A DNA stretch of 64,000 nt from Gaetbulibacter_A aestuarii (GCF_039537665.1 NZ_BAABAY010000001.1:1054001-1118000), one strand, 5' to 3'. Counted from the stretch's first letter, positions 42,037 to 52,794 are shown. Notes: generated by a model not told the origin, from the sequence alone. Made by a program: numbers and translations.

Positions 42037-44037
42037 ATGTCAATATTAGATTCTAAAATACCAGATGGCCCATTAGCGGACAAATGGACGAAACATAAAA
42101 ACGATATTAAACTGGTTAGTCCGGCAAACAAAAGACTAATTGATGTCATTGTTGTTGGAACTGGATTAGCAGGAGGTTCTGCTGCAGCTACCCTGGCCGA
42201 GTTAGGATACAATGTTAAAGCATTTTGCTATCAGGATTCGCCACGTCGCGCACATTCCATTGCGGCTCAAGGTGGTATTAATGCAGCCAAAAACTATCAA
42301 GGTGATGGCGACTCTACTTACCGTTTATTTTATGATACGGTTAAAGGTGGCGATTACCGTTCGCGTGAAGCCAATGTTTACCGTCTTGCTGAGGTATCTA
42401 CAAATATCATCGATCAGTGTGTGGCTCAAGGGGTGCCTTTTGCCCGAGAGTACGGTGGTTTATTAGATAACCGTTCATTCGGGGGTGTTCAGGTGTCTCG
42501 TACTTTTTATGCTAAAGGACAAACTGGCCAGCAGTTACTTTTAGGAGCTTATGCTGCTATGAACCGCCAGATCGCCAGAGGAAAGATTACCATGTATAAC
42601 CGTCACGAAATGTTAGATGTTGTTATTGTTGATGGTAAAGCCCGCGGCATCATTGCACGAAATTTAGTAACCGGAGAAATTGAGCGTCACGCTGCGCATG
42701 CGGTAGTGCTAGCTTCCGGAGGCTATGGTAATGTGTTTTACCTGTCAACGAATGCTATGGGAAGTAACGTAACCGCTGCGTGGAAAGCACATAAACGTGG
42801 TGCTTTTTTCGCAAACCCTTGTTACACCCAAATTCACCCAACCTGTATACCGGTTTCAGGAGATCATCAATCTAAATTAACATTGATGTCTGAATCTTTG
42901 AGAAACGACGGTCGTATTTGGGTACCAAAAAAGAAAGAAGATGCTGAAGCTATTCGGGCAGGAAAATTAAAACCTACCGAAATTGCTGAAGATGATAGAG
43001 ATTATTATTTGGAACGTCGTTATCCGGCTTTCGGTAATCTGGTGCCTCGTGATGTAGCTTCGCGCGCAGCGAAAGAACGCTGTGATGCCGGTTTTGGTGT
43101 GAATAAAACCGGAGAGGCCGTTTTCCTTGATTTCTCAGCCGCTATTGAGCGCTATGGAAAAGAGCAGGCGCATATTAAAGGTCTGGATTCGAATGATTCC
43201 AAAGTGGTCACCAAACTTGGAAAACAGATCGTTGAAAGTAAATATGGGAACTTATTCCAGATGTATGAAAAAATCGTAGGAGTAAATCCGTATGAAACAC
43301 CTATGATGATTTATCCTGCGGTGCATTACACCATGGGAGGTCTTTGGGTTGATTATAATTTAATGACCACAGTTCAAGGTTTGTATTCCATTGGAGAAGC
43401 GAATTTCTCTGATCACGGTGCCAACCGTTTGGGAGCCTCGGCGTTAATGCAAGGTTTAGCAGATGGTTATTTTGTGTTGCCTTATACCATTGGGGATTAT
43501 TTATCGAACGACATTAGAACCGGTGAGATCCCAACGGATACGAAAGAGTTTGAAGAAGCAGAAAAACAGGTTAAAGAGCGTATTGAAGCTTTGATTAATA
43601 ATAAAGGAACCAAATCTGTAGATTATTTCCACAAACGTTTAGGAAAAATTATGTGGGATAAATGTGGTATGGCCAGAAATGCTGAAGGATTAAAAGAAGC
43701 CATTAAGGAAATCGCTGAACTGCGTGAAGCCTTTTACAAGGATGTTCTTATTCCCGGAACTGCTGACGAGTTTAATGAGGAGTTGGCTAAAGCTGGTCGT
43801 GTAGCGGATTTCTTGGAGCTAGGCGAATTGTTTGCTAAAGACGCTCTTGAACGTGAAGAATCAGCCGGTGGTCATTTCCGAGAAGAATACCAAACAGAAC
43901 AAGGTGAGGCTTTACGTCGTGAAGAATATCAGTTTGTTTCAGCCTGGGAATATAAAGGCAAACCAAGCGATGCTGTGCTTCATAAGGAAGATCTTCAGTA
44001 CGAAAACATAGAAGTGAAAGTGAGAAGTTACAAATAA
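42037..44037 (+). CDS. sdhA: Succinate dehydrogenase/fumarate reductase flavoprotein subunit
   Basis: A 666-residue catalytic subunit with covalently bound FAD. FAD-binding VVGTGLAGGSAAATLAELGY (about 38-57), the flavin-attachment region RRAHSIAAQGGINAAKNYQG with its His, active-site NPCYTQIHPTC and LVPRDVASRAAKERC, and substrate-binding HYTMGGLWVD are present. It is part of sdhCAB, with a 10-base gap to sdhB. Confidence 0.97.
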   Translation: MSILDSKIPDGPLADKWTKHKNDIKLVSPANKRLIDVIVVGTGLAGGSAAATLAELGYNVKAFCYQDSPRRAHSIAAQGGINAAKNYQGDGDSTYRLFYDTVKGGDYRSREANVYRLAEVSTNIIDQCVAQGVPFAREYGGLLDNRSFGGVQVSRTFYAKGQTGQQLLLGAYAAMNRQIARGKITMYNRHEMLDVVIVDGKARGIIARNLVTGEIERHAAHAVVLASGGYGNVFYLSTNAMGSNVTAAWKAHKRGAFFANPCYTQIHPTCIPVSGDHQSKLTLMSESLRNDGRIWVPKKKEDAEAIRAGKLKPTEIAEDDRDYYLERRYPAFGNLVPRDVASRAAKERCDAGFGVNKTGEAVFLDFSAAIERYGKEQAHIKGLDSNDSKVVTKLGKQIVESKYGNLFQMYEKIVGVNPYETPMMIYPAVHYTMGGLWVDYNLMTTVQGLYSIGEANFSDHGANRLGASALMQGLADGYFVLPYTIGDYLSNDIRTGEIPTDTKEFEEAEKQVKERIEALINNKGTKSVDYFHKRLGKIMWDKCGMARNAEGLKEAIKEIAELREAFYKDVLIPGTADEFNEELAKAGRVADFLELGELFAKDALEREESAGGHFREEYQTEQGEALRREEYQFVSAWEYKGKPSDAVLHKEDLQYENIEVKVRSYK

Positions 44038-44047
44038 AAACATTAGA

Positions 44048-44791
44048 ATGAATTTAACGTTAAAAATATGGCGTCAAAAAGATGCCAACGATAAAGGACA
44101 AATGGTTACCTACCCGGTAAGCGATGTTTCTCCTGATATGTCTTTTTTAGAAATGCTTGACGTTTTGAATCAAGGTTTAATTGAAAAAGGCGAATCGCCG
44201 GTAGCTTTCGATCATGATTGTAGAGAAGGAATTTGCGGATCTTGTTCGCTGTTCATTAATGGAAGAGCACATGGTCCTGAAACAGGTACAACCGCTTGTC
44301 AATTACATATGCGAAGTTTTAAGGATGGCGATTCCATTTATATAGAACCATGGAGAGCAAATGCCTTCCCCGTGGTGAAGGATCTCATCGTAGATCGTTC
44401 AGCATTCGATCGTGTACAACAGGCGGGAGGATTTATTTCTGTGAATACTTCCGGTAATACGCAGGATGCGAATAATATCCCTATTGAAAAGGATCATGCT
44501 GATAAGGCATTCGATGCAGCCACCTGTATTGGTTGTGGCGCTTGTGTAGCAACCTGCAAAAACTCATCGGCTATGTTATTTGTTTCTGCCAAAGTATCGC
44601 AATTTGCGTTGTTGCCTCAAGGTCAAATTGAAGCGACTGATCGTGTTTTGAACATGGTGAAACAAATGGATGAAGAAGGTTTTGGAAACTGTACCAATAC
44701 CGGAGCTTGCGAAGTGGAATGTCCTAAAGGAATTTCTTTAGAGAATATAGCTCGTATGAATCGAGAATATTTAAAGGCGTCTATGAAATAA
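44048..44791 (+). CDS. sdhB: Succinate dehydrogenase/fumarate reductase iron-sulfur subunit
   Basis: A 247-residue subunit with three clusters. The [2Fe-2S] ligands are in CREGICGSCSLFINGRAHG; the [4Fe-4S] and [3Fe-4S] ligands are in CIGCGACVATCKNSS and CTNTGACEVECPKGI. It is the last gene of sdhCAB and is followed by a strong terminator. Confidence 0.97.
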   Translation: MNLTLKIWRQKDANDKGQMVTYPVSDVSPDMSFLEMLDVLNQGLIEKGESPVAFDHDCREGICGSCSLFINGRAHGPETGTTACQLHMRSFKDGDSIYIEPWRANAFPVVKDLIVDRSAFDRVQQAGGFISVNTSGNTQDANNIPIEKDHADKAFDAATCIGCGACVATCKNSSAMLFVSAKVSQFALLPQGQIEATDRVLNMVKQMDEEGFGNCTNTGACEVECPKGISLENIARMNREYLKASMK

Positions 44792-44819
44792 AACGGCGTT
44801 CTCAATTTATAAAATTCAA

Positions 44820-44849
44820 AGTCTGATGAATTTTCATCAGACTTTTTTT
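44820..44849. terminator. Terminator after sdhB (bidirectional potential)
   Basis: AGTCTGATGAA (44820-44830) pairs perfectly with TTCATCAGACT (44833-44843), followed by a T-run. The convergent FG-GAP gene ends 6 bases beyond. Confidence 0.9.
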
Positions 44850-44854
44850 ATGTC

Positions 44855-47800
44855 TTAATTTTTGAAAAGATACGTTTGTACAGGATCGTCATCAGGAATC
44901 ACCAAAACAGCAGTTTTGCCATTTTTCATTTTTATGGTTTTAACTCCTTTGATCTGGTTGTTAAATGGTGCCATACCATAATCCGATACCCAATCATAGT
45001 CTGAGATCGATCTTAAAAACAGTCCTTTTAATGAAGTATATCCGCCGTGATAGGTATTCATACTTAAGCTATTTCCGGAAACGATCAAAGCGTTTTCACC
45101 ATCGAGAGTAATACTATCGAAACTATGAATTGGTGCTAATTGGAATTCCTTTGGAAAGGGTTTGAATTCTGAAAACCGTCCGTTATTATTTTCCAGATAT
45201 CCGGAAGCCAGTGTGTACACTGAATATTTCTTAGCTTTTTTAAGTGCTTCAGGTGTTAGAACTTCTTCAATGGTTTTTAGAGCATAATCTTTGTGCTCTA
45301 CAAAACGTTTGCGAATTACATTCATTTGTGAGGCCAATTCATCCTTGCTGTTTACAGGGTATTCCTTGCCATTCTTTGTGTAGGCTAGAACCGTTTCGGT
45401 ATTTCCGTCATCATCAAAATCACCAAAATACATCATTAGCGGACTCTCCTCACTTGGATTGAATTTTGTGTTCAAGCCCCAGTTTCCAAGTAAGATATCC
45501 TGGTCACCATCTTTATCGATGTCGAAAGCGGTTATACTCTCCCAAAGACCATTTAATTTTTCGGGCACCTCTATTGGACTTAAAACACCATTTTGATTCA
45601 GATATATTTTTGGTGCATCCCATTCCGTTGAAATCAAAAGATCTTTTTGATTGTCCCCATTAATATCGATCCAGTGAGCTGAAGTCACGAAACTCTTCAA
45701 AGAAAAATTCTGTTCCACGGTTTTAAAATTACCTTTGCCGTCATTTTTTAAAATAGCCGCATTTACAGTATTTCCAAAATGCCCCGGATCGGATAAATTA
45801 CCAATGAACAGATCAACATCGCCATCCTGATCATAATCATATGGTGCCACCGCTGAGGTATTTAAAATATTGGTAAAAATACCATCCTTCGACCTGGTGA
45901 ATTGTCCGTTTTCGTTTAGGTATAAACGGTCCATTTCATAATTTTTATTTCGAACCCTATTGATACCTGAGCCCACATAGAGATCCAGATCGCCATCACC
46001 ATCGGCATCAAAAAAGGCGGCAGCATTATCCTCGAACTGAGCATCTAACTCAAACTGATTTTGGGCAGAAGGGCTGAAAATTGCGCCATCGTTCAAAAAT
46101 AACTGACCAGCATAACCTGAGGCATTACCAATGTAAATGTCTGCGTAACCATTACCGTCAATATCCCCAACAGCGATAGCCGGACCCAACTTAGATACCT
46201 GATAGGGAATAATTTTTTCATTATTGAAATCGTAATATTCGTCTTCCTTATGAGTAAATGAAAGCAGGTTAGCGGGGGTAAATTCCGATTTTGAAGCTCC
46301 ATCTTTTGGATAACTCATTTGCTTACCGGTTTCACGATATGCAATAGTTTGTGTTGTATCTATTTTAGGATTGGTTTCTATTTGATAGCTGTTATTCGGC
46401 CAGATAATTTTCAAGGAATCAATGCTTTTTGAAACACCTAATCCAAAATGAAGCCTGGCTGGTGTAGAAGATGAAAAACCACGAGAACTATATAGTTGTT
46501 TGAATTGTTCTTTCTCGCCGGAGTAAACAATTACCTTGGAACCTAATCCGAAGGTATTCATGGCTTTGTATTTCAACTTAAGGCCTAAATAATGTTCCCC
46601 GCCACTGGATGTGTTCTCGTAAATTGTAGCATAATCGTCTACATTATTGGTTACAATATCCAGATCACCATCCAGATCTAAATCTGCATAGGTAGCCCCG
46701 TTGGAAAGGGAAGGTGTAGCTGCCATCCATTCACCGGTTTCATCTGTAAACTTCTGGCCATTACCTTTGAAAATATTATTTGGAACCTTTCCGCTAGGCA
46801 TTTTATCAATCGATTTATAGAGATAATCCGTACTGTTTTCTTTTTTAAAACTATTAGCCACGTATTTCGTAAAATCCATATCATTCGGGCGTCGCTTGAT
46901 CCCATTACTGATAAAAAGATCCTGATAGCCGTCGTTATTAAAGTCTGCTAATAATGGTGTCCAGCTCCAATCCGTATCTTCGACACCATTAAATAGTGCA
47001 TCCTCTGTGAAATATTGCCCTTTTTTATTCATTTGTAGCATATTTCTGGAATATTGATCCTTGTAGCCTTTGTCTCGCAGGTCTTGAAAGGTAGTATACA
47101 TGGCATCGTCACCTTCGGTTTCTTTTATAACTTTTTCATCACGTGGTAACATATCAAGTGCGATCAGATCCTGGTAACCATCACCATTGATGTCGGAGGC
47201 ATCACTTCCCATAGAAAAATGGGAAATGGTTGAAAATGCTTTCCCTAGAGATTCTCTAAAGGTTCCATCCTGATTATTCAAATAATAATAATCTTCTTCC
47301 TGAAAATCATTACAAACATAAATATCATCCCAGCCATCGTTATTGAAATCTGCAATGGAGGCACTAAGTCCATAACCATTAATGCCGCCATAAATATGGG
47401 CCTTTTCACTTACATCTTCAAAATGGCCGTTGTTGTTTTCCAGAAGCAGATCGCCTACATAAGGAACACGTTTATTTCGCACGGCAGCTTCGCCATGTGA
47501 ATGAATGGTATGAATAGCATGATTCACAATGTAACAATCCAGATCACCATCTTTATCGTAATCAAAAAAATAGGAGTGGGTAGAATATGCTTTTATATCC
47601 AAACCATAAGCTTTGGATTGTTCGGTAAAAGTGCCATTGCCATTGTTAATATAGAGTTCGTTATGCCCTTTAAAATCTAAAAGTCCGGAAACAGCACAAA
47701 CATAAATATCCAAATAGCCATCGCCATTAATATCTACCATGGTACTTCCCGTATTCCAATCGGCGTTACCACCTACGTTGGCTTTTTTCGTAATATCTTC

Positions 47801-48106
47801 AAATTCTAAATGACCTTTATTCAGATATAATTTATTTTCATTTTGATTCGAAATAAAGAAAAGATCGGGTAATCCATCATTATTTATATCACCAGCGCTC
47901 ACACCGCCACCATTGTAGAAATAGATGTAGTTGATGATATTATGCTGGGCATCTTCTTTTAAGGTATTCTTAAAATCAACATGTGATTTATTATGAGATA
48001 ATTCTTGAAAAAGAAAGTTGGCTTGTGGCGTATCGTCATTTTTTGCGCAAAACTGAAAGCAAAAAAATGCTATAAATACAAGCAATAGTCTGATGGTGGT
48101 TGACAT
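44855..48106 (-). CDS. Giant FG-GAP/VCBS-repeat lipoprotein with ASPIC/UnbV domain
   Basis: A 1083-residue lipoprotein (FQFC, Cys20). Calcium-binding FG-GAP/VCBS repeats such as DINNDGLPDLFF, DINGDGYLDIYV, DFNNDGWDDIYV and DIDGNGYADIYI recur along two propellers (about 60-490 and 640-1000). Between them is an ASPIC/UnbV (CRTAC1-type) domain (about 515-600: NTFGLGSKVIVYSGEKEQF, RLHFGLGVSKSIDSLKIIWP). This is a surface adhesion or ligand-binding architecture common in Bacteroidota, often near SusCD-like systems. No such partner is adjacent here. It has an exact -7 box at 48132-48139. Confidence 0.9.
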   Translation of the reverse strand: MSTTIRLLLVFIAFFCFQFCAKNDDTPQANFLFQELSHNKSHVDFKNTLKEDAQHNIINYIYFYNGGGVSAGDINNDGLPDLFFISNQNENKLYLNKGHLEFEDITKKANVGGNADWNTGSTMVDINGDGYLDIYVCAVSGLLDFKGHNELYINNGNGTFTEQSKAYGLDIKAYSTHSYFFDYDKDGDLDCYIVNHAIHTIHSHGEAAVRNKRVPYVGDLLLENNNGHFEDVSEKAHIYGGINGYGLSASIADFNNDGWDDIYVCNDFQEEDYYYLNNQDGTFRESLGKAFSTISHFSMGSDASDINGDGYQDLIALDMLPRDEKVIKETEGDDAMYTTFQDLRDKGYKDQYSRNMLQMNKKGQYFTEDALFNGVEDTDWSWTPLLADFNNDGYQDLFISNGIKRRPNDMDFTKYVANSFKKENSTDYLYKSIDKMPSGKVPNNIFKGNGQKFTDETGEWMAATPSLSNGATYADLDLDGDLDIVTNNVDDYATIYENTSSGGEHYLGLKLKYKAMNTFGLGSKVIVYSGEKEQFKQLYSSRGFSSSTPARLHFGLGVSKSIDSLKIIWPNNSYQIETNPKIDTTQTIAYRETGKQMSYPKDGASKSEFTPANLLSFTHKEDEYYDFNNEKIIPYQVSKLGPAIAVGDIDGNGYADIYIGNASGYAGQLFLNDGAIFSPSAQNQFELDAQFEDNAAAFFDADGDGDLDLYVGSGINRVRNKNYEMDRLYLNENGQFTRSKDGIFTNILNTSAVAPYDYDQDGDVDLFIGNLSDPGHFGNTVNAAILKNDGKGNFKTVEQNFSLKSFVTSAHWIDINGDNQKDLLISTEWDAPKIYLNQNGVLSPIEVPEKLNGLWESITAFDIDKDGDQDILLGNWGLNTKFNPSEESPLMMYFGDFDDDGNTETVLAYTKNGKEYPVNSKDELASQMNVIRKRFVEHKDYALKTIEEVLTPEALKKAKKYSVYTLASGYLENNNGRFSEFKPFPKEFQLAPIHSFDSITLDGENALIVSGNSLSMNTYHGGYTSLKGLFLRSISDYDWVSDYGMAPFNNQIKGVKTIKMKNGKTAVLVIPDDDPVQTYLFKN

Positions 48107-48131
48107 GCTTAATGAATAACAAATTAAAAAT

Positions 48132-48139
48132 CAAATATA
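48132..48139 (-). promoter_or_regulatory. -7 box of FG-GAP lipoprotein gene
   Basis: TATATTTG on the minus strand, exact consensus, 25 bases before the ATG at 48106. Confidence 0.55.
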
Positions 48140-48232
48140 CTATAAATAAAAAAAATTAAAAATCAGGGAGTCTATGTTTTACTTTTTCAGCTTCAAGTTT
48201 TAAATTGTATTTTTATTTTAAATTTTGATTAC

Positions 48233-49165
48233 ATGCTGAAAACCTTTTTTTATTGCCTCATATTTAGTTTATTTTTCAGTGTTTCCGCACAAAACGGATC
48301 TACCAGTATTTACTCCGACTATTTTGATCCGCAGGAACTCCTTCGCAATATTCAAAATTTATCATCGGATGCTTTTCAGGGAAGGCGAACCGGAACTAAG
48401 GGTGGCCTTAAAGCAAAGAATTATATTGTTGATGTTTTTTCCAAAATTCAAATAAAGCCATTAAAGAAAGACAACTACGAGCAAATATTCTTTTTTCGAC
48501 ACAACGGAAAGGATTACAAAGGGACTAATATTTTGGGGCTTATTGAAGGTACTAGTTTCAAAAGTAAATACATTGTTATCAGCGCGCATTACGATCATGA
48601 AGGAATAAAACAGGGCCAAATTTACAATGGCGCTGATGATAATGCCTCCGGCACCAGTGCACTCCTCATTATGGCGCAATATTTTAAGGACCATCCACTG
48701 AAGCATTCTATTATTTTGGCTGCTTTTGATGGAGAAGAATTAGATATTCAAGGCTCTACTTATTTTGTGGATCACCCGATTGTGAATGAAAATAATATCG
48801 TTTTGAATGTTAATATGGATATGATAAGCCGAAGTATGAATAATGAACTTTTTGTTGTTGGAACGATGCAAAATGAACAATTGCGTCAAAGTATCGTAGG
48901 CTATCATTTTAATAATGAAATAAAACTAACCCCGGGCCACGATGGCTACGACGGCGAGGAGAACTGGATCTATTCCTCAGATCAGGAACCGTTCTATGCA
49001 AAGGGAATTCCATTTTTGTATTTCGGTGTTGCAGATCATGAAGATTATCATCAACCCACAGATGATTTTGTGAATATTCAACCTGAATTTTACACGCAGG
49101 CCGTAAATACCATTATCAAAGTGATCAGAAAAGTGGATAATATTAGTTTTAAAAGTAGGCTTTAA
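48233..49165 (+). CDS. M28-family zinc aminopeptidase, secreted
   Basis: A 310-residue exopeptidase with a signal peptide (about 1-20, FFSVSAQ). All five zinc ligands and catalytic residues of M28 are visible: His in SAHYDHEG, Asp in NGADDNASG, Glu in AFDGEE, Asp in NVNMDMISRS and His in HEDYHQPTDD. It probably trims peptides in the periplasm or outside. Its last 17 bases overlap the 3' end of the convergent outer-membrane protein gene. Confidence 0.92.
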   Translation: MLKTFFYCLIFSLFFSVSAQNGSTSIYSDYFDPQELLRNIQNLSSDAFQGRRTGTKGGLKAKNYIVDVFSKIQIKPLKKDNYEQIFFFRHNGKDYKGTNILGLIEGTSFKSKYIVISAHYDHEGIKQGQIYNGADDNASGTSALLIMAQYFKDHPLKHSIILAAFDGEELDIQGSTYFVDHPIVNENNIVLNVNMDMISRSMNNELFVVGTMQNEQLRQSIVGYHFNNEIKLTPGHDGYDGEENWIYSSDQEPFYAKGIPFLYFGVADHEDYHQPTDDFVNIQPEFYTQAVNTIIKVIRKVDNISFKSRL

Positions 49166-52100
49166 GCTGTACCGAGCCTGTATGAATGGTTTTGCTCGTT
49201 GGTGTTTTCCGTCCGAAATAACTCAAATTCAAATCCAGGAAATCCGTTAACTTTTTTTGTGCCAGTAAACTCCAGGTAAAGTTTTTTCCGGGTTGTAAAC
49301 CTTCCAGCATTTGGTAGGCCACCGGCGTATTGGCATTACCCGTAAAACCATTTGAAAAATAATTGAACTCACCATTAATAGCGCCTGATCTTGGATTGGC
49401 AAAAGAAAATGACATCCCGTATTTCTGCTGTTTTAAAGATTCCAAATTGCCAATGGTGTTGTTCTTTGAGGCCTGTTGAAAGAACACATCGAAGCGGGAA
49501 TTTTCGTTGAACAGATAAGACAATTTAGGATTAAAAAGGCCTTCATTAAAATTAAAGCTTCTGCTGGAAAAATTCTCACTGGTACTTTCATTAGTTCCAA
49601 AAGAACTCAAAATATTCAATAACCAGTTCTCTGAAAGTTTATGGTTGAAATTGAATTGATGACTTTTTAAACTTGTTGAAATTGCACCAATAGACAACAC
49701 GCGCCGTGTTTGATTATTAATTAAGGTATACGAGGTGGTATAATGTTGTTTACCGCGATTCAAGAATAACACATTCCTGAAATTTAGCTGTAATCCCAAA
49801 AGGTTATCGGCATCGGCTTGAAACGGATTTAAATTAAAACCATGGCCTTCGCGTTCTATTTTACGATCTATCAAGTAGCTGGTTTGATTATAAAAATGAG
49901 ACCAAAACTTTTGTGATTTATCTTCACTAACGGACCACGAGGCGGGATTAAAGGTCAAGGTTTGGCTCAGTCTGTTTTGATGGGTTTTAATAAATACACG
50001 GTTCGGTAATAAAACGCGAATATATTTCCCCTGATCCTGAAATTGTGCGATCTCAAATTCCTCCAGGTCCTGGATATTATTACCGTTGTAATCGATCCAG
50101 GTGTAAGCACCCTGGCCTGCTTCAACCTCTACATATGTGAAATCCTGGCGGGGCAGAGAACCTGAATTGGTTTCATAAACCGTATTCCAAAGCAGGATGT
50201 TTTTAAAGAAATTCTGATTGAAAAGTAAACGCGAATTTAGAGATTGTTCATCCGGAATGTTGGTGTCGTCATATTTTAGTCGGCGGTAATTAGCAAACAG
50301 GGATAATTTCGTTTTCGTATTTTGAATAAGCTGGGAATTGATGTAATAGGTATTTGAACGATTCACACGTTGTAAACTATTATTACGAATACTATCATTT
50401 ACCCGGTGTTTGTAACCAACTTGTGCAAAAACCCGGGTGCTGTCGCCAATACCATAAAATAATTCATAGGATGAAAATTTCTGACTTAAGGGCGTTAAAT
50501 TATCCGTAGTTTTGTCGCGTTGTTCATTGTGTTCCAGATCTAATTTTGTGCCCAACCAACTTTTTTTGAAACTATATGAAAATTGATTGTACGATCTTAA
50601 AAACTTCGAACGATTATCTATAGCATCAGTTTTTAGGAAACTTGAGAAAGAGCGAATCTGAAAGCGGTTCAATAACAAATCAGCATTCAGTATTTGGCGG
50701 TTACCATTAAATCCTTCAGAATAATTGAGGTGTTCAAATTGATAATTCATTTGTCCTTTTTCAGCATGATGCAATTCCATACCCGATTTAAAGAACAGCT
50801 GGTTTCCAAGATCTCCCAAAGCTTGTGGCGTTCTCGACAGGTTTAAATTCCAGTCCCGATTAAATTCAGCATTATACAATATTTGAATCGTCCTAAAATC
50901 CTTTTCGATATAATCTGTACTTACAAAAGCGTCTAAATTCCATAAGCTGTCATTTTTTACCAGATTTTGCTCAAGATTCATCTTTCCGGCGAAGCCGTTA
51001 TTATCAGCATCATCCAAAGTTGAAAAGAGATTCAGGTCGTTCTTACTACCGGCACCTTCAAAACTAATTTTAGTGCGATCGCCGGGCATATAAATACCAT
51101 TAATATTGGCGATCTGTAATTTGGTTGGCGCTACCAGCTTAATCACCGGAGCGTAATTTCCTTGATTCACACCAACATACTCGTAAATATTATTTATGGT
51201 GTTCGAATTGCTTAAAATGTAATCGCCTTGATTAGGACCAACCAGGGTAAATGTTACGCGAAATAAGTCGTCATCCGGGTTGTTCGAAAACACAAAAGCC
51301 TCAGCGCCGTTTATCAATTCTTTCTTGTATAAAATGCGATTTTCTGAATAATTCTCCGGAACTTCAGAAGGAGCCAGCATTAAATTCTTGTCATCTCCGG
51401 CATTCGCTAAAACCTGAATTTGAGCATCTGAAAGATTTTGTTGTAAGGGCTGATTTTTCGAGTCATTTTCAGAATACACCGATACACCCAATTGCAATTT
51501 TTCCGTTTGATGTTCGCCTCCCGCATAGGTTACAAATCGGGCATAGTTACGCTCACTATATTGGTAATCTACAGTAATACGCATTTCAGAAGTTATCGGA
51601 TAGGTAGCATTAAAAGTGATCTCTCCGGCGTTATAATCGATGATATAATCCTTGTCCTCACCACGTTGCAAGGGAACGCCATTAACATAAACTGTTTCAC
51701 TTCCCGAAACGATCAAAACATATAATTCGCCATTGGGGCCCTGCAATTTATACGGCCCCTGATTCCCTTCCTGAGCGGTAAACTGGCTTGAAGTAAATTG
51801 CCCGCGTACCATGGCTCCCGAAGCAAAAAGTCGCGTTTTCGAACTTGCGCTACCAAGGTTAGTATTGACCAATAAACCCTGGACACGCTTTGAAAAATTC
51901 ATGAAATAACTTGAATTATTTTGCAGGTCGATATCGCCGGCCCTAATGTTCCATTTCTCACTGAACAATTCAATAAATACCTGATCGAATTCGTCTAATC
52001 GTTGGGAATAACCACTTTCCTGCAAAGGGATATTGGCATCCTGAATGGAAGCTCTTAAGGAAACCTTATCGTTCAATTTTCCGGTAATTTGAAGATCGAG

Positions 52101-52571
52101 TTCACTGTTCAAAACCGAGTTCTGATTATTTCCAATAGTAACGCCCCGAGAAATGCTTCCCGAAGTTGTTAAACCATCAAAAGGTACAAACGTATTGCTT
52201 GTATTAGGTTGCGACAGGGTGTATAACTTATCGCTATTGGAATTATCTTCCACGATAACCGATTCATCCAATTGCTTGTAGGTTTTGGTCATGAAATCAG
52301 GAAATTTCAAATAATGAATTCTGATGGAATCCGTTTTTGGTTTGCTTTTAAAAATTAATAGTGCTTTTGAAAAGTTAACGGCATACAAACTGGGATCGAT
52401 AGGGTTTCCCTGGAGATCTTCCACAGAAAACCGACTTGAATTAATACTGACACTATCCATTTGAATACTGTCGCGAACCGCTGTTTTAATTGTTTTGAAA
52501 TTGGAATTGGTTTCCTGCGAAAACGCATAAAACCCCATAAAACCAATCAATAAAACAATTAGATATTTCAT
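49149..52571 (-). CDS. Large outer-membrane beta-barrel protein of unknown function
   Basis: A 1140-residue protein with a signal peptide (about 1-18, FYAFSQ). After a beta-rich N-terminal region (about 20-110), a segment GSISRGVTIGNNQNSVLNSE at about 130-150, followed by LNDKVSLRASIQDANIPLQ, resembles the start of large Bacteroidota outer-membrane barrels. The rest is alternating amphipathic strands to the terminal Phe (SVQLKAYF), consistent with a very large barrel. I recognise the type as conserved in Bacteroidota but no function. It is not a TonB receptor (no plug motif seen). It is monocistronic and convergent with the M28 gene. Confidence 0.8.
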   Translation of the reverse strand: MKYLIVLLIGFMGFYAFSQETNSNFKTIKTAVRDSIQMDSVSINSSRFSVEDLQGNPIDPSLYAVNFSKALLIFKSKPKTDSIRIHYLKFPDFMTKTYKQLDESVIVEDNSNSDKLYTLSQPNTSNTFVPFDGLTTSGSISRGVTIGNNQNSVLNSELDLQITGKLNDKVSLRASIQDANIPLQESGYSQRLDEFDQVFIELFSEKWNIRAGDIDLQNNSSYFMNFSKRVQGLLVNTNLGSASSKTRLFASGAMVRGQFTSSQFTAQEGNQGPYKLQGPNGELYVLIVSGSETVYVNGVPLQRGEDKDYIIDYNAGEITFNATYPITSEMRITVDYQYSERNYARFVTYAGGEHQTEKLQLGVSVYSENDSKNQPLQQNLSDAQIQVLANAGDDKNLMLAPSEVPENYSENRILYKKELINGAEAFVFSNNPDDDLFRVTFTLVGPNQGDYILSNSNTINNIYEYVGVNQGNYAPVIKLVAPTKLQIANINGIYMPGDRTKISFEGAGSKNDLNLFSTLDDADNNGFAGKMNLEQNLVKNDSLWNLDAFVSTDYIEKDFRTIQILYNAEFNRDWNLNLSRTPQALGDLGNQLFFKSGMELHHAEKGQMNYQFEHLNYSEGFNGNRQILNADLLLNRFQIRSFSSFLKTDAIDNRSKFLRSYNQFSYSFKKSWLGTKLDLEHNEQRDKTTDNLTPLSQKFSSYELFYGIGDSTRVFAQVGYKHRVNDSIRNNSLQRVNRSNTYYINSQLIQNTKTKLSLFANYRRLKYDDTNIPDEQSLNSRLLFNQNFFKNILLWNTVYETNSGSLPRQDFTYVEVEAGQGAYTWIDYNGNNIQDLEEFEIAQFQDQGKYIRVLLPNRVFIKTHQNRLSQTLTFNPASWSVSEDKSQKFWSHFYNQTSYLIDRKIEREGHGFNLNPFQADADNLLGLQLNFRNVLFLNRGKQHYTTSYTLINNQTRRVLSIGAISTSLKSHQFNFNHKLSENWLLNILSSFGTNESTSENFSSRSFNFNEGLFNPKLSYLFNENSRFDVFFQQASKNNTIGNLESLKQQKYGMSFSFANPRSGAINGEFNYFSNGFTGNANTPVAYQMLEGLQPGKNFTWSLLAQKKLTDFLDLNLSYFGRKTPTSKTIHTGSVQLKAYF

Positions 52572-52794
52572 GTGCTAGTAAAACTGTAAATCGTTTAAAA
52601 TATTATGTTTTTCTAAAGGTTCAGAGCTTATAAAACGATTTTCGCTTTCGCGGAATTTAAATTTATAAAATGCCCGGAACATATTTTTGATAAAACCGGT
52701 TATTTTATGGTGTAAATGTAACGCATTAATTATTTTAGCTAAAACAGACTATTTTAGTCTACATTAACGTATATAAAATCAGAAAGGACTATCA

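Noticed and set aside
49149..49165. Functional significance of the 17-base convergent gene overlap
   Set aside because: Short tail-to-tail overlaps also occur at 5451-5454 and 36138-36148 and are ordinary in compact genomes.
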